Part shown: positions 38,712 through 49,696 of the stretch, piece by piece
Layout: every line of letters starts with the position of its first letter
Numbering within the stretch: position 1 is the first letter of the stretch
Source of the DNA: Sitta carolinensis
Lineage: Eukaryota > Chordata > Aves > Passeriformes > Sittidae
Assembly (NCBI GenBank): GCA_032173965.1
Contig: CM063290.1
Location: forward strand, 3,179,001 to 3,243,000
Direction: 5' to 3'
Length of the DNA stretch: 64,000 nucleotides
The notes under the pieces: generated by a model
The model's input: only the letters and a program-made list of their open reading frames with translations
Told to the model about the DNA's origin: nothing
The model's database searches: none
Made by a program: the position numbers and the translations under genes

Positions 38712-39172
38712 GGGGCCATGGAATGGGTTTGGGTTGGGAGGGACCTTAAAGTGCCACCCCCGTCCTGGTGACCCCTCCCACTGTCCCAGGGGCTCCCAGT
38801 GTCCAGCCTGGCCTGGGGAACTTCCAGGGATCCAGGGGCAGCCCCAGCTGCTCTGGGAATTCCAGCCCAGCCCCTGCCCACCCTCCCAGGGAACAGTTCC
38901 TCTCACTATCCCCTCCCAGCCTCCTCTCTCTCTCACAGAACTTGCAAAGATGTTTTATAATGGAGTTTCCCAGCAACTTAGAGCAGGAATGGGGCGAGTC
39001 CCTTTTGTAACACCACCAAGATTTGGAGGCTGCACAAATGAATTTGCTGCCCCCCCCTTTTGTGTCCCTCCTGCAGCCCAGTGCCCGCAGTGAGGTTTGC
39101 CTGTTGGTCACAGTTCCTGAGCAAATCACAGCTGACAGCAGCGTGACTTTTAAAGGTTGATATCCCTGCCAG
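38712..39172 (-). mobile_element. Composite repeat: unknown module joined to a CR1 3' tail, copy 2
   Basis: This is the reverse complement of the unit at 7403-7872. The CR1 tail lies at 38712-38890 (plus strand: ccatggaatgggtttgggtt, then gtccagcctggcctggggaa). The extra module lies at about 38930-39172 (plus strand: aacttgcaaagatgttttat, then gcaaatcacagctgacagc). By eye the two modules differ at only a few positions in about 230. Flanking sequence on both sides is unrelated to that of copy 1. Confidence 0.75.
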
Positions 39173-39329
39173 CCCAGGGGGGCTCCAGCCCGGGATCCCC
39201 GCTAATGAAACCACACGGTAACTCCTCATCATCGGAGCTTAGAGTAACCTTTTCTTAAAGTTCCAACAGACGTGTTCAAGAAGCATTTGTCTCTCTAACC
39301 TGAGAGCTGTCTGCCCAGAGGGAGCAGAT

Positions 39330-39880
39330 TCCCGGCGGCGCTCTCAGCCGGGATGCTGTGCAAACCCCGCCATCCCCGGCTGCTTTGTGCCCCCGTTTCC
39401 ATCACATTAATCCGACCGTGGCGCCGCTGCCCTGCTGCCAGCACCCCTTGGCTCCGATGGGATGGCAAATCCGCCGTGCCCCGTCCCAGCGGGCCGGGTT
39501 TGTGTCCCGGGGAGCGGCTGGGGCTGCCCGGCTGCCGTCGGGATGCGCGTCCCGGGGCATCGCTCCGGCCCGGCACCCCAAACTGGAGCTGCCCTGCGTG
39601 CCAGGGGGGCCAGAGCCCCCTGCACAGCCTCCAGAAACCCTTCAGGGCAGGGGCATCCCCGGGGCACGCAGAGCTGGCAGGAAAGGGAATTTCCCCGCCG
39701 GCCGCTCCATCGCGGGGATCCGCGCTGCGCTGTCTGCGTGAAACGCGGGGCGCACGAACGGCTCCGAAACACCGAGCCTGGCTCAGAGCTAAGGAGGGAA
39801 AGGCTGGAGGAGCCCAGGGGCGACTGCACCAGAACTGAGGGGCAGCGAGGAACCCGCATTGCCCTCCAGGGAGTGCCACA
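39330..39880. promoter_or_regulatory. CpG-rich block, possible CpG island
   Basis: About 550 bp stands out from its AT-rich surroundings by high G+C and dense CpG (for example gaccgtggcgccgctgccc, tgccgtcgggatgcgcgtcc and aacgcggggcgcacgaacgg). It is not a tandem repeat. It lies directly between the inverted composite repeat on the left and a sense CR1 tail on the right. It could be the promoter of an unrecognised transcript. Long open frames across it on both strands reflect the low number of AT-rich stops. Confidence 0.55.
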
Positions 39881-39894
39881 CAAACATCACAAAT

Positions 39895-40060
39895 CGGCCG
39901 CAGAGCAGCTGGGGCTGCCCCTGCATCCCTGGCAGTGCCCAGGCCAGGCTGGATGGGGCTGGGAGCAGCCTGGGACAGTGGAGGGGTCCCTGCCATGGCA
40001 GGGTAGCACTGGATGGGCTTTGAAGTCCCTTTGAACCAAATCCATTCCATGATTTATGAT
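39895..40060 (+). mobile_element. CR1 LINE 3' tail
   Basis: The copy shows cagctggggctgcccctgca, aggccaggctggatggggct, gcactggatgggctttgaag and 'ccattccatgatttatga'. It is about 165 bp and in sense orientation, immediately right of the CpG-rich block. Confidence 0.9.
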
Positions 40061-41737
40061 TATGAGATAATTTCCCGTTAAAGTAAGGGCTTGTTTCTTT
40101 TCACCCCTCTGACATCTCTGAAATCCTTTCCAGTGACACACTTTCAAACGCTTTTTTTTTTTTTTTTCTTTTTTCCCAAGGAAACGCTGAAAGATCAGTT
40201 TGCCTTTTTCCCTTACCTGCTCCAAGACCGAGCTGCCCAGGATCCAGCCGCAGCTTTGCCTCTGACCCTGCCGCAAGTTTCCTGCTCCATTTGCAGGAAC
40301 ACCAGCTCATTATCAGGGGAGATAAAGGAGCACCTCTGAGCTTCATTAGGATGGAGAGAAGAATGGGATTTCAGATCTCTGCGAGGAAACCAGCAATCTT
40401 CTGGGTGCGCAGCTGATGCTGAATGCCCCCGATCCTCGACACCTGTGAACACAACAAAGAAATCACCAATTATCTCCAGCTTTTGCCTCACAATGGGATC
40501 CAGGAACAAATAGCTCACACAGCAGAAGGTCTGCCTTGCTTATTATTTTCCTCATTTGCAACTAAACACATTTTGGTTGGCTCTATAAAGGGTTGTTATT
40601 TGTTTTGTGTCAACACCCAGGGTCCTGCTGTACTATTATTTACTGCATAAGCACACATTTATTCCAGCAGTATCCTGCTCCTACTCCAGCACATTTTATT
40701 CTCTGGACTTCACATTCCTATACAAAAGGAGAAGAGAGCTGCAGAGAGGCTTGTGGCTTGCAACACTTGTGCTTGTGTATCTGAGCTCATCAATCACAGT
40801 CATTCCCTTCCCCACAGCCTGTGCCTTTCTCCTGTGATGTGTCTGCATAAACCCCATTTGTTCAATAATCAGCCGAATGAGAGGCAGCAAAGCCGTTGTG
40901 TCTGAAATCTCTGGCTCATACACTCAGAAGGAAATCTGAATTATCAGTGCTGGAGCATCAGCACTGGCAGAGCTGCATTCTGCAAGGGTCTCCAAAAGCC
41001 TGGGAGTATCAGGAGCTGTGCAGCCCGTTAGGAAGAGAGCCAGTCAAAATCCCTGTGGGATCACCCAGGGGCTGCTCAGGAGGCTGAGGTGGGAATAACC
41101 TGGGCTGCTGTGCACATAAACGAGCAGGCAGGCTCTAAAGCAATATTTACTGGGTGTGTCATGAAGAGCTCTCAGTGAGCTGAGGGATCAGAGGGAATTC
41201 CTGCTCTGGGGGCTGGGGTCAGGTCTCTGCAGCATTCCTGGAACACAGGGCTGACAGGGACCAAGAACTGGGTGCAGACAAGGAATAAACCTGTCATCAA
41301 AGAAAGCAAGCAGGTTCCACACACCTTTCCTGGGTCACATTCCGAAGACAGCGATTTTACCTCATGAAATATCCCATTTCTCAGGAAAGGAGTGGATGAC
41401 ATCTTTCATCTATTATATAAATGTAACCATTTTTTACAGTAGTAATAATATATAATGTTTTCTTTTCTTTTAATTCCACCTTCAATTATGTGTCATTTCA
41501 CCCAGCTTATTTTCCAAACTCCATCTTCTCTTTTCTTTAAGCTGATTTATCAGATGAAATCACAGCCACCCTCTAACTGATGCAATAATTCACTCTGATT
41601 GGTGACACACATACAGGTGAAAAAAATATTGGCACAACACACAAAGTCATCTTAATAAATCATGGTAAATTAGTAGGGAGAACTCATTTTCAAGCTTTTA
41701 GCATAACAATTGAGATGAGATGAGAGTGGAAAGCAAG
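40061..41737. other. Single-copy DNA, no gene seen
   Basis: A T run lies at about 40152-40167. No gene, RNA or transposon was recognised. Confidence 0.4.
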
Positions 41738-41862
41738 AGCTCAGGGCCAGGTTGGATGGAGCTCAGAACAACCTGGTCTGGTGGAAGGTGTCCCTGTCCG
41801 TGGGAGGGGTGGAATGAAGGGATATTTCAGTCCTTTCCAACCTGAGTTTCTGTGAAACTCTT
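41738..41862 (+). mobile_element. CR1 LINE 3' tail
   Basis: The copy includes ggccaggttggatggagctc, gtggaaggtgtccctgtccg, cagtcctttccaacctgag and 'tttctgtgaaactc'. About 125 bp of tail remains, somewhat diverged. Confidence 0.85.
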
Positions 41863-42108
41863 TGGGCAATCCAGAAAAACAATTCTTGTATACAAGGCTC
41901 CCTCCACACCAGCACAAGTGCATTAATATCACTGGCTGCACTTGAAATAAAGGCATTTAAGGGAGAGCTACATGCTACTACAAAGCAATTCAAGAAATTG
42001 ATCCATGCAGAAGCAGGCACATCATTTTAGAAGATATTAAACCTCACCTGCAGGCTGGTAGCAAGGCCATTAAGGAATTTCCCCATGATGAACTGCATTT
42101 AGCGGGAA

Positions 42109-42645
42109 TTAGACCTGGAGGTGTTGGATCCTGAGATGTCCCCAGTGCTTGTGCTTCAATTCCAGGCTGCTCACAGGCTGGAGTGTGTTCCTGGAGAGCT
42201 GCCAGGGAGTTTTGTATGTGTTGGGTGACTTTGTAGACAGCAGGGACATGAACTTGACAATGCTCTGGGTAATGGATGCTGAGTCCTGGGAGGAGTCCAG
42301 TGGCAGCAGCATTCCAAGGCATGGGAGCTCCTCTGCTCCAGAATGGACCAAGAAAGGATCCAGAGAGGGCACTCCCTGCCCTGCCAGCTGGGACACAGCT
42401 TCTGGAGCTGGGCTGAAGGGTGAATGTCTGGGAACCACCACTTCAAACCACTCCCTTCCCAGGTCATGGTCAATACAGCTCTGGAGGGGTTTCTCCTCAA
42501 TGACCTGAATTTTGCCCATGTTACTGCACTCCTCCCTGAGCACAGCAAACCTGGTACCAACGTTGACAACACGCTCCTTGCTCTCCCACAAATGCACAGT
42601 TGCTCTGTGTATGACCACGACAGGTTCAAAATGCACAACTCTCCA
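42109..42645 (-). other. Unrecognised coding-like open frame
   Basis: A minus-strand frame is open for 178 codons between a TAA (42646-42648) and the terminal TAA (42109-42111). The first 90 or so codons have a strong coding look: many G-initial codons and balanced amino acids, for example HLWESKERVVNVGTRFAVL followed by a Cys/Met/Glu-containing stretch. I do not recognise the family. No convincing ATG start is present (the frame begins with GTG codons). A good splice donor pattern (CTGCAG|GTGAGG) lies at about 42051, but in another frame. It could be an old pseudogene, a transposon relic, an unannotated exon or chance. Confidence 0.3.
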
Positions 42646-42649
42646 TTAA

Positions 42650-43430
42650 AAACCCAGCACCTCTGTAATTTTTGCTCTGCAGCCTGTACAGAAAGACAAA
42701 TAAGGAAGGGTTGAAGCCTGATTGTTGCTCTAGGACAAATCTGCAAGGCTGTGAGAGGCATTTATGAGAAGTGGTGTTTCATGGGCTTGGTAATTTGCAG
42801 TTTGTTACAAAGACAAATTTGTTTCTGACTGAATTGTATTGTAAGTCGGGCTCCTCAGGGAACATCTGACTAAAAGGTGATGTTAAAGTAATTTCCATAG
42901 CATCAAATTATGAGACAAATTATAAACTTCATAGAGGAGAAAAGTGGGGGAAAGGAGCAGGAGCTGAGATGGAACGAATTTCTTCATGGCAGTGCTCAGA
43001 ATGGGGAGAACTCAGACAATTCCAGAAAACTGCAGCTAAAGCTGCTTGAAAATAAGCACAGCCTTGGGTTTTCAGCTGTTTGACAGTGACAGACTTCATG
43101 CTTGAAACCATTTTTCAAACCATCCAGACACCCTGCAGAGCCTTCTCCAAGGAGGAGGCTCCTGGCAGGGGCAGCAGCTCTGCCACTGCTGGGGAATTTC
43201 CCTGCAGGGATCTGAACCCCAAAGCTTCTCATCCCAAACAAGGCAAAAAGCAAATCTCAGGTGCTCAGTAAAGGGCTGAACCTGCAAGGCTCCAGCAGCC
43301 ACAGCTGCTCCTGAGTGGGGGGAGGTTCTGAGGGGAAGGAGCAGTGATCCAGGGCAGCAGAGCCAGCTGCATCCCAAAAGGGAGCCACAGCAGTGAGCAC
43401 AGCTCAGACCTGACCCACGAAGAGCTGATT
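42650..43430. other. Single-copy DNA, nothing recognised
   Basis: No gene, RNA or repeat was identified. Confidence 0.4.
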
Positions 43431-43431
43431 T

Positions 43432-43970
43432 AGGATCCCAGGATGGTTTGGGTAGGAAAGGACCTTAAACATCACCCAGTGCCGCCCCTGCCATGGCAGG
43501 GACACCTCCCACTGTCCCAGGTTGGTCCAAGCCCTGTGTCCAGCCTAGCCTAGAACGCTTCCAGGGATCCGGGGGTAGCCACAGCTGCTCTGGGAGTTCT
43601 ATTCCAGGGCCTCCCTGCTCTCCCAGGGGACAATTCCTGCCCAATATCCCATCCCTCCCTGCCCTCTGGCAGTTTAGAACCATTCCCTGTGTTCTATCCC
43701 CCCACCCCTTGTCCCCAGCTCTCCTGGAGCCCCTCCAGGCCCTGCCAGGGACTCTGAGCTCTCCCTGGAGCCTTCTCCTCTCCGGGTGAGACCCCCATTT
43801 CTGCCAGCCTGGCTCCAGAGCAGAGGGGCTCCAGCTCCAGGAGCATCTCCATGCCCTGCTCTGGCCTCATCCCAGCAGCCCCAGGTCCCTCTGGTGTCTG
43901 GGGTCTCACCTGAGCAGGGCAGAGGGGAAGAATCTCCTCCCTCTCCTGCTGCCCACCCTGCTCTGGACTT
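43432..43970 (-). mobile_element. CR1 LINE 3' fragment
   Basis: An inverted CR1 of about 540 bp. The tail is at the left (ggatcccaggatggtttggg, ccatggcagggacacctccc). The 5' side of the fragment is at the right (cccagcagccccaggtccct, ggtctcacctgagcagggca). No coding remains. Confidence 0.92.
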
Positions 43971-46900
43971 GAAGAGAAAAAACAGAACTTGCCAACCTTG
44001 GAATTTCCAATCAGGGCATTTATCAAGGCTGCTGCACCAACTGCAGCACAGAGATCCCGTCTTATCACCCGGCAGATTTTTGCATTTTAATATTTTAATA
44101 TCACTGCTGTGGTAGTTTTCCTTAATGAGATGGAGGGGGTTCTTACAGGAGGCTGAGAGGGGGTGACAAACAAGGGGGTGACAAAGTGTGGGAGGCACTG
44201 AAAGCAGCCAACACAAATAGAAAATCCCTGTCTAGTGTAGTACAGTGATTATAAATGTGAGGAATGGTGTGCAGCAAGGATGAGGGCAATTTATCCTGAA
44301 TATTAGAAACAGCTCGAACAGTGAGGCTGAATTCATGTTCTGTGTGCCAAGGGGAAGGACTAAATGACAGGAGAGAGTTCCTTTTCCTCCTGTAATTCCC
44401 ATCACCTCATGATTCAGTGATAGATTCCCTTCCTACCTCTGCATTTCATTCAGGTCATGCACAGATACAAAACCAGAACAAACCTCCAATGCCACTGAAG
44501 CCTCTGATGCTGTGAGCAACAAAATACAGAGTCTTCCCCTAAAGTTAATAATCTCTCACTTTGCTCCAGCATCAATTGGATATTTTCTTGTTTGGTAATT
44601 TCTATTTTCTTCTTACAGTTCCCACTGGACAGCTGTACCACTGACAAGCTGTTCTAATAAGAATTGAGTACCTAAATTATTCAGGGCCAATTTATATTTA
44701 TATATATAACTGTATCAGTACTGGTCTTTTACCTGACTACATTTTCCCCACTTCTCTTATTGCCCAAAAATACAAATGAATGCCATCACAACCTCCCTCA
44801 GCCTAGGAAAGACTTACCAAAAAGCCTCCATGTTACAAATAATACAAGAAAAAAGGGCAAGAAAATAACCACAGTTTGTCTTATGCTGCTCACAAAGCTA
44901 AAATTGCATTTACCAAGGAGCCAAACCCATTTGCACTCATGCCATCAGTTCTTAAAGACCCTAAAATTATCTGGATTATTTTCATCATATTTTAAACACC
45001 CATCTATTGTTTTTAATTATCACCACAAAATAAGCCAAATTGAAATGATAATTATTTTCAGATTTTAAATCTAGAGAGAGAGAGCTTTGAAGTTGGCACA
45101 GGGGGGTTCAGACACAGAGGAGCAGCCCTGATCTCACTGTAAGCCAACATTTAATAACAATAACTGCAATAAGATCACTATTGGAAAAAAAAAAAATAGG
45201 AGGCACATGAATATTTAGAATTTTAGGCAGAACTGCCAGTTCTGGAGCTGTTCCTGACTTTCAGGGATGAGTTTGTCCCACTGCAAGGGCTGAAGCAGAT
45301 CTGCCACTGCTCACTGCAATCTACAGCTGAGGAGGCAAGAGGGAATGCCCTACATTGTATTTGGCTCAGAAAAGGGGCATTCCAACACTTGCCAGTTCCC
45401 TGGGAATACACAGTGGTTATTGCTTCCTCGGGGGGACAATCTCTCCAAAAAATATCAATTCTTTCCAGTTCTGACCAAAGGGGGTGGGTTTTGTTTGGAG
45501 CTCTGGACACAAACTCATCTCAGCCAGCCCACTGCACAGCTGGGGCTTGCAAAGAGGTTTGGTGCTTCCAGAGGGGTGGAAGGGGCTGGAAATTCCTCTG
45601 TCCTTGCAGGAATGTCCTCGGGTTTATCCTTCTGCACACATTTGACCTCAGTTTCTGCAGTTCCTCTTTACCTGCAGTGTTTGTGTGCAATCACTTTGGG
45701 CAGAAGACGAGGGGGGCAGTGGGGAATGAAGTCAGGAACACAATCCCAGCTCCTCAAGTCAAGCTCCTGGCTGTGCTCTCAAATGCTGACTCATTTTTCT
45801 GTTAAAAACAATGACAAATAAAGGGAAATTCGGCTCATAATACTTGTCTAGAAAAATCACAGCTAATTCTTGTATCAATTTCATGAATATTTGCTTATTG
45901 CTGTTTTTGCCGGTTTGTATTTTACATTATCATGTCAGTTTAGACTGCAAATTATATATTTGAAGAATAATTCTTTTTCACTCATAACACTGAGGATCTC
46001 TGCTTTATGAAATGTAGATGCACCCTGGATTTTTAGCTGAGTAATCCCTGCTAAATGCTTTGCTCTCAGTAAGAGCAGAGGGAAAATCTCAGAGCCAGAA
46101 GGAAACAGATCAAAATCACTTTTCTCATCACAATGTATAAAAAGCCTTCAAGTTGAATCAGGAATTTTCTTCTACTAGAGATGTTTTAATTCAGATTTAA
46201 AGAAATAAAACCCAAGGCCTAAAATTTAATTGGTTTTTTTTAAAAAGGATAAAACTTTCAGTTGCAAATGTTAAGTAATCTTGATTTTTGAAATAATTTT
46301 CTCCCCATATACACACTTCTATTTTTCTAGTTAACTACAAGCTTTGATCCATTTTTAGAGCTAGATGCAATCTGTCCAAAGTGACATTTTTTTTTATTCC
46401 TAAAGCATTTTGTGCTGAAGAAGCTCACTTAGCTCTGCACCAGAGTGGAGCTTCAATTGATCCCTACATTATATCAACATTCCCCCAGGTCCCAGCCCCC
46501 TTCCAGGCAATTTACAATTTGCAGGACCTCTGTAGGGGCACGAAGGGAATTGCTGCTGTCTTCCAGCACCAGGTACACACACAAAATGAGTTTATTTCAC
46601 CCAGGTGCTTAAGCATTTGTTCCACTTGGCCCCCCAGCCAAATGTGTCACTCAGAAAGTGAGAGAAGCCCAGACATCCCCCCTGCCACACACACTCACCA
46701 CTAAAACAAATAAAAAAAATAAATTACAGCAGTCAAGGAGGGAAGAAGCTGATTCTTGGCCCCAACCAGTGCCCAGCTGAGGCATGTGATGGGTCCAGTG
46801 GAATATTTGCAGTGGCTCAGCAGCCTTTGAAGCCCCTCCCCTAGGTACAGATAAGCCCCAGGTATTTATAGACTTGATCTCATTTCCTGTCCCCAGTGAG

Positions 46901-47734
46901 TTACACAACGTTCCCAAGGACTCACTCTCCACCTGAAGGCTGTCTGGGCTCCTTTGGCCTGTCAGGTGTGCAGCAGGACTCAGAATTCTGCCTGGGAAGG
47001 GAGGGAGGGAGGATCTCCTGTGTCAGGGGCTGCACGGCTGTGGCATCCCCTGGCTGACAGTGCCAGCAGCTCCTGGCCCCAGCAATTCTCCTTTCATCCA
47101 TCCCAAATATTGAAGGAGACATTCATAATCTCTCCCCTGACCTTGAATAGATTTTGAAGCAGCCAAAGACTTAATCTCTCATCACCAAAAGACTAATCAA
47201 TGCCCTTGATCTCCTTAGCAGCACTTCTCTGGTTCCCATCCCAGTCAAGACAGTCCCATTGAGCAGGGGGAGCCTGGACCCCTCCACTTTTCCAGCTCAT
47301 CTTGCCCCTGTCCCTGAGAGCCACAAAACACCTCCCTAACTCTGCTGAGGATGCTTCATCTGCTCTGTTCCAGAGGAAAACCTTGGGGAAGCTGTCTCAC
47401 AGCTCTCACACCAGTGACCACAGTGGTTCTTTGCTCAATACATCCCTGAGAGGTTCCGTGTGTAGCCAGCCAGGTGTGGAAAAAATCGGCCACTTTTCCA
47501 GCATGGGACTCTCAAAGTCTCCCTTGAGGGGCACCGTGGTCAGGCTGCTCAGAAGTGTTACTTAGGAGTGCCTGTAGTAAAGAGAAAAACACAGTAATTG
47601 ATAATTATTACATATTAGGGCAATGATTTGCCAAGATAGGCACCACAGTTTCATTTTTTATGTTGAAAAAACACAGCTCAATAATTTGAACCTGGCTTAG
47701 GCAAACCCAAACAAGCTGGCACTCTGCAGGTACA
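43971..47734. other. Single-copy DNA, no gene seen
   Basis: A GA run lies at about 45073-45083 and an A run at 45186-45197. Nothing gene-like was recognised. Confidence 0.4.
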
Positions 47735-47888
47735 GGCTGCCCAGAGAGGCTGTGGGATCCCATCCCTGGCAGAGTCCAGGCTGGACAGGGCTTGGAGCAG
47801 CCGGGGACACTGGAAATTGTCCCTGCCCATGGATGGGTTTTAAGGTGCCTTCCCTCCCAAACCATCCTGGGATTCTCTGATTCTCTAT
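47735..47888 (+). mobile_element. CR1 LINE 3' tail
   Basis: The sense copy shows gctgcccagagaggctgtgg, tccaggctggacagggcttg, tttaaggtgccttccctccc and 'gggattctctgattctcta'. It is about 155 bp. Confidence 0.9.
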
Positions 47889-48039
47889 TTCACCCCAAAT
47901 ACAGGCCAGGCCCAAACTTTTTAAGTCTAAACTTCAGCAGTGCTTAACACAACAACATTTTCTTTTAGCCCCTCTGTCACCACCTCCTCCCCTCACTTCC
48001 CTCTTTGGCCATCCCATGTTATCCCTAAAAATCAGCCTT

Positions 48040-48312
48040 CTGATTTGTTTTAGTATAGTGGAGTCAGTTCTCATGAATTGTAAGATAAACAAGAATCATG
48101 TTTCCATTCCTTTGTAAAAGATCTCACCTGATGGACTGCTCAAGTGACCAGTGAAGATGGAGAGGTGGGAACTTCTCTGTCCAATCTCTGATCACTGTCC
48201 AAAAACTTATATACACAAGGTCAACAATAAACTAGAATCTTCTTCCTTTCTTCTTCTCTACCTGAACACCTATTGTGTGTGTTCCTGTGTGTTTCTATCT
48301 GCGTCACAGTAA
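48040..48312 (+). mobile_element. Probable retroviral LTR, plus orientation
   Basis: The right half has the layout of an LTR promoter and end. A TATA-like cttatatacac at about 48207 is followed by AATAAA at about 48227. A pyrimidine-rich R/U5 segment (cttcttcctttcttcttctc) and a terminal gcgtcacagtaaca follow. The 5' end near 48040 is a guess. There is no internal retroviral region. It is not obviously related to the other LTRs in the window. Confidence 0.5.
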
Positions 48313-49616
48313 CAATCCCACACTCCTTTGATCAGCTCATCTCAATTACAAATCGTAATTTTCAAATTAATTTGTTCAGCAGAATTGCTGCCACCTCCTT
48401 CAAACCGCCTGCGAAGCAAAAGCTGGGTTGTCCTAACAGAGCCATTGTGTCCTGCTCTCAGGCAGGGATTAGGAAGAGCTGGAATATTTGGCCAGACCAC
48501 AGCTGGAAGTCAGAGGTCACTGTGTTCCCCCTCACCACCACACATCAAGGTTTGTTGTTTTTTTTTTTTTTTTTTAATTATTAATTTTATTAAATGTGAT
48601 ACTACAATTTTTATTACTTTTGCATGATTTTTCTGCGGCATTCTGTCCTAACAGTCACTGAAATCAAACAAGAGGACTTTTCCCCCTTACAGAGGCAACT
48701 TGGTCTAGAAAGACAAAATTCAACAATTTAGACAAAAGGAATCTACTTACATTATACAAGTAACTTGGGCCAAAACTCTTTCTGGTTTGAACTCTGAACA
48801 TTTAATCTGCCTCGTATCTCTGCACAAAATTAAGCATGACATGACCACACTCTGAAGTGAAAACTTTCAGTATTACAGTACAATAAATAATCCTGTGTTT
48901 CTGGAATAAATTTGAAACTTTTCCTCCTAGGAATAATTCTTCATGAAAATTACAGCTTCTATTGTAACCTTAAAAGAAAAAGATGCTAAAAAATGTTGTC
49001 GAAATGCCTGATCTTTATAAAAAAACCCACAAAGCTCAGAAATTCTATCTGTGAGGTAAATAAATCTTATTTAACCATATAGAGAGGGTGGGTAGGACCC
49101 TTTTTGGGTTTCCATTCATCTCTCTGGGAAAAGGGAGCTAAACCATCCCAGAGCACCTGGAATAAAGCAGCAGCTGGGAGGAGGATTTGTGTCCAGGTTG
49201 GGATGCCACTGCTCTGGCCCAGGAGAGGAAGGAGCAGTTTAAGGTACCTGTGCATTTTCCTCCTCCAGGAACAAAACATTCAGCAGACAGGTGAGAAACA
49301 GTTAATATTTTCACCTTCCACACACATTTTCTACAAATTATGACTATTTTCCTCCAGTATTTGCTTCTCTGCTTTTCTCCTGGCAATATAATCCATGCAG
49401 AAAATTATCCGAGCTCTTTAGCTAAAAAGATACTGACTTATTTATTTCAGCTCAATTCTGAAATATTTAGAGGATACCATCTAATTTTGGAGTGCTCCCA
49501 CACTGTAAGTCATTTGCCTTTGCTCACATTAAATGTTCCTCATTCCAAACACTGCAACCCTCTAAAACGTGACATTCCCCTGCCTGCAAAGTTTTATTTT
49601 GTGCTTGGGAAATTTA
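48313..49616. other. Single-copy DNA, no gene seen
   Basis: A T run lies at about 48558-48576. No gene or transposon was recognised. Confidence 0.4.
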
Positions 49617-49696
49617 ATTGTTGTTGTTGTTATTATTATTATTATTATTATATTATTATTAATTATTATTATTATTATTATTATTATTGTTATTAC
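49617..49696. repeat. (TTA)n / (TTG)n microsatellite
   Basis: About 80 bases of trinucleotide repeat: a short TTG run, then mostly TTA (ATT) with one phase break near 49651. The Tyr- and Ile-rich open frames across it are artefacts of the repeat. Confidence 0.95.
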
